Below the pieces are notes generated by a model. That model had not been told where the DNA came from, searched no databases, and saw only the letters and a list, made by a program, of their open reading frames with translations. Below are positions 44,379 through 52,104 of a stretch of DNA of 64,000 bases, one piece after another. The stretch's first letter is position 1, and each line of letters starts with the position of its first letter. The stretch comes from Nocardia sp. MH4. Lineage in GTDB: Bacteria; Actinomycetota; Actinomycetes; Mycobacteriales; Mycobacteriaceae. The translations under genes were made by a program, and so were the position numbers. The stretch is from the NCBI RefSeq assembly GCF_019266065.1, contig NZ_LPNR01000110.1:83958-147957 (forward strand). The letters run 5' to 3'.

Positions 44379-45208
44379 CCGTCGTCGCCGATACCAATCA
44401 GCACTACGATCTCGACCCGGACATCTTCGGGCAGTTCCTCGACCCGCTGCGCAAGTACAGCTCCGCGCTCTACACATCCGACAGCGACACCCTGGAGCTG
44501 GCGCAGCGCAACAAGCTGCGCTTCGTCGCCGAGCGGCTCGGTCTGCGCGGCGGCGAGCAGCTGCTCGATGTGGGATGCGGCTGGGGTTCGCTGATCCTGT
44601 ACATGGCGAGCGAGCTGGGCTGCCGCACGCTCGGGGTCAGCCCGGCGCCGCGTCAGCACGACTACATCGCCGAGCAGGCGGCCGCGCGCGGCGTGGCCGA
44701 CCTGGTGCGCACCCGGGTCGGGCACTTCGAGCAGCTCGACCTGCCCGCCCGTTCCTTCGACGCCGTCACACTGCTGGGGTCGATCGTGCACATGCCCGAT
44801 CCCGACGAGGTGTTCCGCCGCGCGCGGGGCGTGCTGCGCCGCGGCGGCACGCTCTACGTCTCGGAGAGCTGCTTCCGTAATGCGGCCACCCGCAGCGCGT
44901 TCGACGATCGCGACGGCACCGGCTTCGTCCGCGAGGACATCTTCGGCTTCGGTGAACTGCGGCCGCTGTCGGAGCTGATCGCCGCCGCCGAGAACGCCGG
45001 CTTCTCGGTGATCTCGGTCGATGACCTGACCGAGCACTACCGGCGCACCATCGAGGACTGGATCGGCAATGTCGACGCCGCCGCCGAGCGCATCGACGCG
45101 CACGGCCCCGGTCTGGCCGCCAAGCTGCGCCACTATCTCGAGATCGCCAACGCGGGCTGGGGTTACACCACCAAGCACTACGCGCTGGTCTGCCGGAATG
45201 CCAGGTAG
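44375..45208 (+). CDS. Cyclopropane-synthase-related methyltransferase lacking the EHF motif (set 2)
   Basis: 277 residues overlapping the carrier stop. The N-terminus 'QHYDLDPDIFGQFLDPLRKY' and motif I 'LLDVGCGWGSL' (63-73) are those of the cyclopropane synthase family. Where that family has Glu-His-Phe after motif III, this protein reads 'LLGSIVHMPDPDEV' (about 133-146), so the bicarbonate-holding Glu is missing. It may methylate an oxygen or an activated carbon instead of an isolated double bond. The C-terminus 'WGYTTKHYALVCR' keeps an aromatic-rich end seen in relatives. Confidence 0.87.
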   Translation: MTVVADTNQHYDLDPDIFGQFLDPLRKYSSALYTSDSDTLELAQRNKLRFVAERLGLRGGEQLLDVGCGWGSLILYMASELGCRTLGVSPAPRQHDYIAEQAAARGVADLVRTRVGHFEQLDLPARSFDAVTLLGSIVHMPDPDEVFRRARGVLRRGGTLYVSESCFRNAATRSAFDDRDGTGFVREDIFGFGELRPLSELIAAAENAGFSVISVDDLTEHYRRTIEDWIGNVDAAAERIDAHGPGLAAKLRHYLEIANAGWGYTTKHYALVCRNAR

Positions 45209-45211
45209 GAC

Positions 45212-46054
45212 ATGATCACCACACCGGGGCTGTTGCCCGTGCGGGACCTGGTCGCCGCGGTCGACGGCTTTCTGGCCGCGTCCCCGGCGACCCGTGCCTG
45301 GGATGTGGAGACCGCCGTCGACTGGGCCGCCGCCGACGCGGGCAGGCTCACCGAGGGTCAGCGCTCCGCGGTCCAGTTCGTCACCCTGATCGAAGACCAC
45401 CTGCCCGGCTACTTCGACGTCTACCACCGGCATTTCCCCGTCGACGACAGCGTGGATCTGCCGACCTTCGAGCACAATCGGGAGCTCTACCACTTCACGG
45501 TGCGCTGGGCCCTCGAGGAGGACACCCATGCCAGGGCGCTGACCCGCTACCAGGAGGCGGCCGGCATCGCCGACCGCGACACCCTGCGGTCGGAACTGGC
45601 GATCGAGGGCCACAAGCCGTTCGACCTGCCCTACGAGCACCCCGTTCAGTTCTTCGCCTACGCCTTGGTGCAGGAGAAGGCGACGCAGATGTACTACCAG
45701 CAGTTGCGCGACGTGGTCGCCGACCCGGTCCTGGCCGCGGTGCTCACCCGGTTGTCGCGCGACGAGGCACGGCATTTCAGCTTCATGGCCGAGGTGGTGA
45801 CCCGGTATCTGCGCCACGACGGTGACGCGGTGGTCGAGCCGATCCGCGATGTCGTCGCCAACTTCCGGATGCCGCTGTCGGACACGCTGCGCGGCTATTG
45901 GCGGTGGGCGCTGCGGATCGCCGATGTCGCCGACTACGACCACACCGCCGCCTACGAACATCTGGTGAAGGTGATCGACCGCGCGGTCGATGCCCGCACC
46001 GAGCCGGTCGACGAGTTGATCGCCTTCGTCGAGGGTTGCCGCACCCTGGCCTGA
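45212..46054 (+). CDS. Soluble diiron acyl-ACP desaturase (set 2)
   Basis: 280 residues; its ATG follows the methyltransferase stop by three bases. The diiron ligands are complete: E61 in 'TLIEDHLPGYF', E103 and H106 in 'ALEEDTHARAL', E155 in 'LVQEKATQMYY', and E185 and H188 in 'SRDEARHFSF'. EEnxH and DExRH are the signatures of plant- and mycobacterial-type (DesA1/DesA2) acyl-ACP desaturases. It should introduce a cis double bond into a carrier-bound chain using O2 and ferredoxin. It ends the rightward set 2 unit and is followed by a long terminator. Confidence 0.9.
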   Translation: MITTPGLLPVRDLVAAVDGFLAASPATRAWDVETAVDWAAADAGRLTEGQRSAVQFVTLIEDHLPGYFDVYHRHFPVDDSVDLPTFEHNRELYHFTVRWALEEDTHARALTRYQEAAGIADRDTLRSELAIEGHKPFDLPYEHPVQFFAYALVQEKATQMYYQQLRDVVADPVLAAVLTRLSRDEARHFSFMAEVVTRYLRHDGDAVVEPIRDVVANFRMPLSDTLRGYWRWALRIADVADYDHTAAYEHLVKVIDRAVDARTEPVDELIAFVEGCRTLA

Positions 46055-46073
46055 ACCGGCCCTGGCCCGGACC

Positions 46074-46123
46074 GAAGAGAACCGGCCTTGCGCGCGATGA
46101 TCCGCGCAAGGCCGGTTCTCTTC
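46074..46123. terminator. Very strong bidirectional hairpin terminator
   Basis: A perfect 21-bp stem (left arm 46074-46094, right arm 46103-46123, beginning GAAGAGAACCGGCC) with an eight-base loop lies between the convergent desaturase and thioesterase genes. The short GAAGAGA/TCTCTTC outer part gives an A-rich/T-rich flank on both strands, so it can act as an intrinsic terminator in either direction. Confidence 0.85.
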
Positions 46124-46142
46124 GCCGATCGGCCCTGAGCCG

Positions 46143-46604
46143 TCAGTTGCCCTGCGCCAGCACGAGAATCGTGGTGGTGCCGTGCGCGATCAGCTTGCCC
46201 GCCGCGTCGGTGATGCGACCTTCGGCGGTCGCGGTCCGCCTGCCGACGTGCACGGCGGTGGCCTCGCAGGTGAGCCTGCTGCCGTCCAGGGTCACCGCGC
46301 GGATGAAGTTCACCTTCAGTTCGAGCGTGGTGTAGGCGACGCCGTCGCCGAGTTCGGTGAACACCGCGCTGCCCATGGCGGTGTCCATGAGCGTGGCCAG
46401 CACGCCGCCGTGCACCGTGAACATCGCGTTGATGGTCGCCGGATTCGGGTCGAGGTAGTAGCGGGTACGGCCCTTGGACGCGCTTTCCAGCCGAATTCCC
46501 AGCGAATCGCCGACGCCCAGCTTCTCCTGCAGCCCGCGCTCGAAGACCGCGGTCAATTCGGCGACCCGCCGGTCGGCGGTCGCGTCGATTTCGGTGGTGG
46601 TCAT
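46143..46604 (-). CDS. PaaI-family hot-dog thioesterase
   Basis: 153 residues with GGGAGG six bases before the ATG at 46604. 'FTVHGGVLATLMDTAMGSAV' is the PaaI signature (HGG plus the catalytic Asp), followed by 'LELKVNFIRAV' and 'RTATAEGRITDAAGKLIAHG'. It hydrolyses small or medium acyl-CoA or acyl-ACP thioesters. It is divergent from the P450 at 46758 and next to set 2, so it may take part in chain release. Confidence 0.9.
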   Translation of the reverse strand: MTTTEIDATADRRVAELTAVFERGLQEKLGVGDSLGIRLESASKGRTRYYLDPNPATINAMFTVHGGVLATLMDTAMGSAVFTELGDGVAYTTLELKVNFIRAVTLDGSRLTCEATAVHVGRRTATAEGRITDAAGKLIAHGTTTILVLAQGN

Positions 46605-46744
46605 GGTTTTCCTCCCTGCGGACGATTCCTCCGCCATTCGATCAGCGCTCGGTGAATTCCGTCTTGCCACAGGACATTCCATTTCCAGCTCCGATCGGCT
46701 GATCGGGATCACCCGAGGCCGGTGAGTCGTCGACCCGGCGCGGG

Positions 46745-46750
46745 TACCGT
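46745..46750 (+). promoter_or_regulatory. Candidate -10 box for a leaderless P450 transcript
   Basis: TACCGT ends seven bases before the ATG at 46758, with no ribosome-binding run in between. Upstream, at 46691-46706, lies a 6-4-6 inverted repeat CCGATCGGCTGATCGG that could be an operator for this gene and the divergent thioesterase. Confidence 0.45.
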
Positions 46751-46757
46751 CGGGCAG

Positions 46758-47984
46758 ATGGCCGACACCACCGCTGCTGCCCGCGTCGAGTCCATCGAGG
46801 CCGACTTCTTCGACGATCCGCACGCGCACTACCGGCGCTGGCGCGCAGGTGGCCCGGTCCATCGGGTCCGCTTCCCCGACGACGTCGTGCGCTGGGTGGT
46901 CATCGGCTACGCCGAAGCCCGGATGGCACTGGCCGATCCACGGCTGCGCAAGGACATCGTCCGGATCGACGAGATCGTGCACGACAAGCGCGGGTCGACC
47001 CCGAGCGATCCGAACGTCGTCGCGCTGCTGAGCCACATGCTCAGCACCGATCCGCCCGCGCACACGCGGCTGCGCAAACTGGTCAACAAGGCCTTCACCG
47101 CCAAGCGGGTCGCGGCGTTGCGCCCGCGGATCGAGCAGATCACCGAGTCGCTGCTGGACGCGATGGCCGAGCGCGAACAGGTCGACCTGATGGACGAATT
47201 CGCCAATCCGCTACCGGTGACGGTGATCTGCGAACTGCTCGGCGTCCCCTACGCCGATCGCGACGACTTCCAGACCTGGACCAGGGCGCTGGTCACGGTC
47301 GTCGGCGAAGGCGAGGACGACGAACGCCCCGCAGCCTCGGCCGCGATGGTCGCCTATCTGGCGAACCTGGTGCGCGCCAAGCAGTCCGAGCCCGCCGACG
47401 ACCTGCTCTCCCAGCTGGTCCTGGCCGACGACGACGGCGATCGCCTCACCGATCGCGAGCTGGTGTCGATGGCGTTCCTGCTGCTGGTCGCCGGGCACGA
47501 GACCACCGTCAATCTCATCGGCAACGGCGTCAACGCGCTGCTGCGCCGCCCCGCGCAGTGGCGGGCCCTGGGCGCCGACCCCGCCGGCATCCCCGCCGCG
47601 ATCGAGGAGTTCCTGCGCTTCGACGGCCCGGTCGACATGGCCACCGTCCGCTACACCGCCGAACCGGTCACCCTGGGCGATACCGAGATTCCCGCGGGCG
47701 AACTCGTCTACGTCGCGCTGGCCGCCGCCAACCGCGACCCGGCCCGTTTCACCGACCCCGACGCGCTCACCACCGACGGCCACCCCTCCGGCCATCTGGC
47801 CTTCGGCCACGGCATCCACTTCTGCGTCGGTGCTCCCCTGGCCCGCCTCGAAGCCGAGATCGCCTTCACCGCCCTGCTCCGCCGCTTCCCCGACCTGCGC
47901 CTGGCCGAGGCCGCCGGCACCGACCACTGGCAGACCAGCACCCTCATCCGCGGCCTGCTCGAACTGCCGGTGCACGTGCGCTGA
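46758..47984 (+). CDS. Cytochrome P450 (flanking set 2)
   Basis: 408 residues. The I-helix has 'VAGHETTVNLIGNGV', ExxR lies in 'IEEFLRFDG', and the haem loop 'FGHGIHFCVGAPLARLE' bears the Cys ligand. It belongs to the common CYP105/107-like soluble group. It stands alone with its own candidate promoter, separated from set 2 by the terminator at 46074-46123. Whether it acts in the same pathway is uncertain. It is the fifth complete P450 within 18.5 kb. Confidence 0.94.
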   Translation: MADTTAAARVESIEADFFDDPHAHYRRWRAGGPVHRVRFPDDVVRWVVIGYAEARMALADPRLRKDIVRIDEIVHDKRGSTPSDPNVVALLSHMLSTDPPAHTRLRKLVNKAFTAKRVAALRPRIEQITESLLDAMAEREQVDLMDEFANPLPVTVICELLGVPYADRDDFQTWTRALVTVVGEGEDDERPAASAAMVAYLANLVRAKQSEPADDLLSQLVLADDDGDRLTDRELVSMAFLLLVAGHETTVNLIGNGVNALLRRPAQWRALGADPAGIPAAIEEFLRFDGPVDMATVRYTAEPVTLGDTEIPAGELVYVALAAANRDPARFTDPDALTTDGHPSGHLAFGHGIHFCVGAPLARLEAEIAFTALLRRFPDLRLAEAAGTDHWQTSTLIRGLLELPVHVR

Positions 47985-48111
47985 GACCCCGGTTACCAGC
48001 CCGGCGTACCGTCGGGAGTCGATCGGATCGTCGAGCTGCTCGCCTGCCCGGCGCCGCCGCCTCGGCGTCCGCCGACCCCGCCCAGGGTTGCGCCACCTGA
48101 TCCGGACCAGG

Positions 48112-49029
48112 TCAGAACAGGCTGGTCTGGGCAGGCGCGGTCACCGCGGTGATCGTGGCGTCGAGTTCGATGCGGCGGCCGATGAGCCGGGAGTCGTTGA
48201 CGAGCACGAGTTCACCGGACCCGGTGTCGTCGGCGCAAGCGATGGTGTGGCCGTGGGCGGTGACGGCGTCGAGGACGTATTCGCCGGCGTCCTCGGTGAA
48301 TTCGATGGCCTCCGGGTAGCGCCCACGCTCGAGGATGGTGGCGTAGAAGTCCCGCCCGCCGGACCACGCGGTGTCGGTGCGGGCGATGTCGTCGGGCAGG
48401 GTGCTCGCCGCGTGGTCGGCCGCGTCGGCGACGGCGGCCTCCAGTGCCGACCACGGCCGCAGCGGCTTGGTCAGGATGCGGGTCTTGGTGACACCGGCGA
48501 CCGCCTGCCGCAGCCCCGCCCGTTCCGAGACGACCCGCTCGAGCTCACGCACATGCAGCCCGTCCGGCGAATCGGTGATGAAGCGGGCCACCAGCGCACC
48601 CTGCTCGAAGAGCCGCCGCTGCCGCCGTACCGCCGACGCGGTCCCGACCTTGGTCATTCCGTCGCCGAAGTAGGCGATGTAGAGGTGATGGGGCTGCGCG
48701 ACATACCCGCGCACCTGCTCGGGCAAGGCCGTGAGCGGACCACGATGGCTGTGCACCACCGACCACCCCTCGGTGACCCGGCATTGCGCGCACTGCTTTC
48801 CGCTGTCGACCCGGGCCCGGCTCGGGCACGCTTGACGCCCCCTGCGCCCGGCGCCGAACCCGTGGTACCCGAGACAGAACCGCCCGGCCCCGGCGAGCCG
48901 GAACGCCAACCGCGTCCCGATTCCCGGCAGCAGCTCGGTACTGCCGTCCTCGCGGATCACCTCGTAGAACCACCGGCCCTGCTCATCCCAGTGGGTCCCG
49001 CAATACAGGGCGGTGGAGGTCGCGGTCAT
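48112..49029 (-). CDS. DUF2797 protein
   Basis: 305 residues. It contains a Cys cluster ('ACPSR', 'GKQCAQCRVTEGW') that looks like a zinc site, followed by 'HHLYIAYFGDGMTKVGTAS' and 'RRQRRLFEQGA', the DUF2797 core that recalls GIY-YIG-type folds. The function is unknown. It is a lone gene oriented away from its neighbours, followed by no clear terminator, and seems unrelated to the lipid genes. Confidence 0.85.
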   Translation of the reverse strand: MTATSTALYCGTHWDEQGRWFYEVIREDGSTELLPGIGTRLAFRLAGAGRFCLGYHGFGAGRRGRQACPSRARVDSGKQCAQCRVTEGWSVVHSHRGPLTALPEQVRGYVAQPHHLYIAYFGDGMTKVGTASAVRRQRRLFEQGALVARFITDSPDGLHVRELERVVSERAGLRQAVAGVTKTRILTKPLRPWSALEAAVADAADHAASTLPDDIARTDTAWSGGRDFYATILERGRYPEAIEFTEDAGEYVLDAVTAHGHTIACADDTGSGELVLVNDSRLIGRRIELDATITAVTAPAQTSLF

Positions 49030-49325
49030 CGGTCGAATCTACTGAACGCGCCCGGTGTTCGGTCGACGGGAGGACAGATCGCCCAGCAGGCGGGGATCGG
49101 CGAGGTTCGGTGCGATCGCACAGCCTCGGCGCGCGCTGTCGGCCCCGCACCACGTCGAATTCGATCCGGCAGACCGGGTCGACCCACCGGACGCGGTGAC
49201 CGGCGACTGTTGCGCCGTAGCTGTCAGTGGTCGGCCCGTGCCTTGCCTGTGCCCGTGCGGACAGCGACCGGACTCGCTCGTTCGGGATCGATCCCCACGC
49301 ACGAGGCCCACCCGGGCTCCCGAGC
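49030..49325. other. Intergenic region with no recognised feature
   Basis: This 296-base stretch separates the start of the DUF2797 gene from the end of the reductase gene. I see no coding frame with a family match, no RNA gene and no good hairpin. It should hold the DUF2797 promoter at its left end. Confidence 0.5.
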
Positions 49326-50261
49326 TCACAGGTCGAGGACAAGGACCTCCGAGCGGGCGCGGGAGACGCACAGCATCATCGTCTTGCCGCTGTCGCGCTC
49401 CTCGGCGGTGAGCAGGGAATCACGGTGGTCCACCTCGCCGTCGAGCACGGGGGTCTCGCAGCTGCCGCAGGTGCCTTCGCGGCAGGAGGTGATGACCGCG
49501 ACGCCCGCCGATTCCAGGACGTCGACGATGGAGCGGTCGGCGGCGACCCGCAGCGTCCGCCCGGTCTGGGCCAGCTGGATCTCGAAGGCCTGGTCGGCGC
49601 CGGCCGGCTCGAGCTGTCGCGGGACGAAGCGTTCCGTGCGTACTGTGACGCGCTGCCGCTGTCCCTCCGCCTCGACCGCGGCCAGCAGCGGTTCCGGGCC
49701 ACAGCAGTACACGGTCGCGCCGGGCCGCTCGGCCACGATCTCGGCCACCGGCAGCAGGCCGGACTCGTCCTGGGGCACCAGCCGCACCGCCGGATAGCGC
49801 GCGGTGAGCGCCTCGGCGAAGGCCATGTGGGTGCGTGAGCGCGCGCCGTAGTGCAGCGTCCAGCGCGCGCCTGCCCGCTGCGCGGCGGCGATCATCGGCA
49901 GGATCGGGGTGATCCCGATACCGCCAGCGACGAACGTGTACTCCGGGGCCTCGGACAGCTCGAAGTTGTTGCGCGGCAGAGAGACCGACAAAGTGGTGCC
50001 GGGCAGCGCGGTCCGGAACAGGTGCGCGGACCCGCCGCGGCCGTTCGGCTCGTGCAGAATCGCGATCCGCCACCGGTCGCGCTGCGCGGGGTCGCCGCAC
50101 AGCGAGTACTGGCGCAGGCCGGCCGCGCCCGCCGCCACGTCGATATGCGCGCCCGGCGTCCAGGCGGGCAGTTCCCCACCGTCGGCCGCGGCGAGCACCA
50201 GGGCAAATACCGCGTCGGCTTCGTCGGTGCGCTCGATCACCCGCACGCTCACGTCGGTCAT
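49326..50261 (-). CDS. Phthalate-dioxygenase-reductase-type oxidoreductase (FMN/NAD/[2Fe-2S])
   Basis: 311 residues from the ATG at 50261, six bases after GAGGGG; an ATG at 50267 is too close to it. A flavin-binding beta-barrel ('LRQYSLCGDP') and a nicotinamide domain ('FVAGGIGITPILPMI', 'VYCCGPEPLL') come first. A C-terminal plant-type ferredoxin domain follows, with Cys ligands in 'SCREGTCGSCETPVLDG' and 'MMLCVSRA'. Such VanB/PDR-family proteins feed electrons to oxygenases and to some P450s in one polypeptide. No oxygenase is adjacent, so it could serve the P450s or diiron enzymes of the lipid sets (inference). Confidence 0.92.
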   Translation of the reverse strand: MTDVSVRVIERTDEADAVFALVLAAADGGELPAWTPGAHIDVAAGAAGLRQYSLCGDPAQRDRWRIAILHEPNGRGGSAHLFRTALPGTTLSVSLPRNNFELSEAPEYTFVAGGIGITPILPMIAAAQRAGARWTLHYGARSRTHMAFAEALTARYPAVRLVPQDESGLLPVAEIVAERPGATVYCCGPEPLLAAVEAEGQRQRVTVRTERFVPRQLEPAGADQAFEIQLAQTGRTLRVAADRSIVDVLESAGVAVITSCREGTCGSCETPVLDGEVDHRDSLLTAEERDSGKTMMLCVSRARSEVLVLDL

Positions 50262-50407
50262 GGCCATCCCCTCGCCCGCATGGTTGTCGAGTTTCACCGT
50301 GCTCGACGTCCGGCGTGTCCGCCCCGTGGGCGCGGCGAGACGATTGGCGCGATCGACATTCACTATCGTCCCGCCGCCCGGTGCGCACCCCGCCCGACAC
50401 TGACGGC

Positions 50408-51568
50408 ATGACTCCAGTGGCGGAACTGGTCGCCAAGACCAGGCAGTTCGTGCAAGACCACGTCATCCCGGTGGAACGCGAGGTCGTGGTCGGTGGCCGG
50501 GTCACCGACGACGCCCTGCGCCTCGACCTGCAGAAGAAGGCCAAGGAGGCCGGTGTCTTCGGCCCGCTCTCGGATCCCGCCTACGGCGGCCTCGGCCTCG
50601 ACACCAGGGCGCAGGCCGAGGTGCTAGAAGCCGCGGGCGCCAGTCTGCTCGGCCCGCTCGCGGTCAACGCCTGGGCGCCCGACGACGGCAACATCCACCT
50701 GTTGGCCGAGGTCGCGAATCCCGAACAACGTGAACGGTATCTGGCCCCGCTGGCCTCCGGCGAGGTCCGCTCGGCGATCGCCATGACCGAACCGGCGCCC
50801 GGCGCGGGATCGGACCCGCGGATGCTGGCCACCGTCGCCGAGGAGACCGACACCGGCTGGGTTATCAACGGCCGCAAGCACTTCACCACCGGCGCGCAGG
50901 GCGCGGCGTTCACCATCTGCGTCGCCTCCACCACCGACGGCCCGACCATGTTCCTGGTAGACCAGGACAACCCCGGCCTGAAGGTCGGCCGCCGGATGCC
51001 GACACTGGACCACACCAGCGCGCCCGGCGGGCACTGCGAGGTCGAGTTCGCCGACTGCGAGGTCCCCGAGTCCGCGATCCTGGGCGCGGTGGGCCGCGGC
51101 CTGGATCTGGCGGCGGTCCGGCTCGCGCCCTCACGCCTGGTGTTCTGCATGAACTGGCTCGGCCTGGCCGTGCGCGCCCAGCAGCTCACCGCCGAGCACA
51201 TCAACGGCCGTCACGCGTTCGGGGTACCGATCGCCGAACACGGTCTGGCCCAGGGCCTGATCGCCGACAACGAGATCGATATCGCGGCGTCGCGCAGCCT
51301 GATCCGATCCACCGCCGCCACCATCGACGAGCACGGCGCCGCCTCCTCCCAGGCGCGCCACGAGGCCTCGATCACCAAGACCTTCGTCTCCGAGGCGGTC
51401 TGGCGGGTGCTCGACCGCGCGGTGCAGCTGCACGGCGGCCTCGGCGTCTGTGAGGACCACCTGGTGGCCCGATTCCTGGTGGAAGCCAGGGCTTTCCGCA
51501 TCTACGAGGGTCCGTCGGAGGTGCTGCGCGGGTCGATCGCGCGGCGCGTCCTGCGCGGATCGCGCTGA
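50408..51568 (+). CDS. Acyl-CoA dehydrogenase
   Basis: 386 residues. The FAD-binding signature 'IAMTEPAPGAGSDPRML' is followed by 'TGWVINGRKHFTTGAQ', and the C-terminal 'QLHGGLGVCEDHLVARF' and 'RIYEGPSEVLRGSIAR' give the cofactor-contact and catalytic-Glu regions. It forms a 2,3-double bond in an acyl-CoA, handing electrons to ETF. It heads an eight-gene operon with a thioesterase, a hydrolase and an ABC importer. The ATG at 50408 is preceded by GACACT six bases upstream rather than by a ribosome site. Confidence 0.93.
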   Translation: MTPVAELVAKTRQFVQDHVIPVEREVVVGGRVTDDALRLDLQKKAKEAGVFGPLSDPAYGGLGLDTRAQAEVLEAAGASLLGPLAVNAWAPDDGNIHLLAEVANPEQRERYLAPLASGEVRSAIAMTEPAPGAGSDPRMLATVAEETDTGWVINGRKHFTTGAQGAAFTICVASTTDGPTMFLVDQDNPGLKVGRRMPTLDHTSAPGGHCEVEFADCEVPESAILGAVGRGLDLAAVRLAPSRLVFCMNWLGLAVRAQQLTAEHINGRHAFGVPIAEHGLAQGLIADNEIDIAASRSLIRSTAATIDEHGAASSQARHEASITKTFVSEAVWRVLDRAVQLHGGLGVCEDHLVARFLVEARAFRIYEGPSEVLRGSIARRVLRGSR

Positions 51569-51579
51569 GAGGACATCCC

Positions 51580-52104
51580 ATGACCACCCGCAGCATCGCC
51601 GGATTCGGCGCCGCCTACCCCGCCCTCGACGCCGAGGCCGTCGACTACGCCTACCTGCGCGACGCCTCGCAGGCCCTGGTGCCCTTCGGCGCGCACGTCG
51701 GCACCCGGATCACCGAGATCTCCCCCGCCCGTTCGGTCGTCGAGATCCCGGCCGAACCGGTGATGTGCAACCACATGGGCACCGTGCACGCGGGCGCGCT
51801 GTTCACCGCCGCCGACATCGCCGGCGCCGCGGCGTTCGTGGGCGCGGCGGCGCACCGGCTGTTCACGGTCGACCGGCTGGTCCTGCGCGGCGGCACCGCC
51901 GCCTACCGCAAGCCGGCCCGCGGCCGCATCCGCGCCGTCGCCACCGTGGACCCCGACGGCCTGGCCGCCGTCCTGGCCGCGACCGCGACCGCCCGATTCG
52001 AGCTGTCCGGCCGCGCCGAGCTGCTCGACGACAACGACGTGCTCACTGCCGAATTCACCTTCGACTACGTGTGCGATGTGCGCATCGCCGGAACGGACGA
52101 GTGA
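51580..52104 (+). CDS. Hot-dog-fold protein, DUF4442/PaaI-like thioesterase
   Basis: 174 residues with GAGAGGA before the ATG. 'CNHMGTVHAGALFTAADIAG' is the hot-dog helix with the likely active residues. The protein is longer than PaaI, with an N-terminal extension 'YLRDASQALVPFGAHVGTRI' as in DUF4442/YiiD-C proteins. It lies 11 bases after the acyl-CoA dehydrogenase gene and shares one base with the hydrolase start, so it probably acts on the same acyl-CoA intermediates. Confidence 0.85.
   Translation: MTTRSIAGFGAAYPALDAEAVDYAYLRDASQALVPFGAHVGTRITEISPARSVVEIPAEPVMCNHMGTVHAGALFTAADIAGAAAFVGAAAHRLFTVDRLVLRGGTAAYRKPARGRIRAVATVDPDGLAAVLAATATARFELSGRAELLDDNDVLTAEFTFDYVCDVRIAGTDE

Noticed and set aside
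28605..45208. A tuberculostearic-acid (BfaA/BfaB) interpretation of the methyltransferases
   Set aside because: No BfaB-type FAD reductase is adjacent, and both enzymes are coupled to discrete carrier proteins instead of acting in a phospholipid locus.
44033..45961. A 642-codon open frame on the minus strand opposite the carrier protein, methyltransferase and desaturase genes
   Set aside because: The plus-strand genes have complete catalytic motifs and four-base overlaps; the minus frame is a composition artefact.
27409..46054. An isonitrile-lipid (ScoA-E type) interpretation of the FAAL/ACP/thioesterase genes
   Set aside because: Those systems need a non-haem iron/2-oxoglutarate isonitrile-forming enzyme or a PvcA-type isonitrile synthase and a glycine-adding enzyme, none of which I find here.
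48050..48115. A short inverted repeat before the end of the DUF2797 gene (ACCTG...CAGGT) as terminator
   Set aside because: The stem is only about five base pairs, too weak to support.
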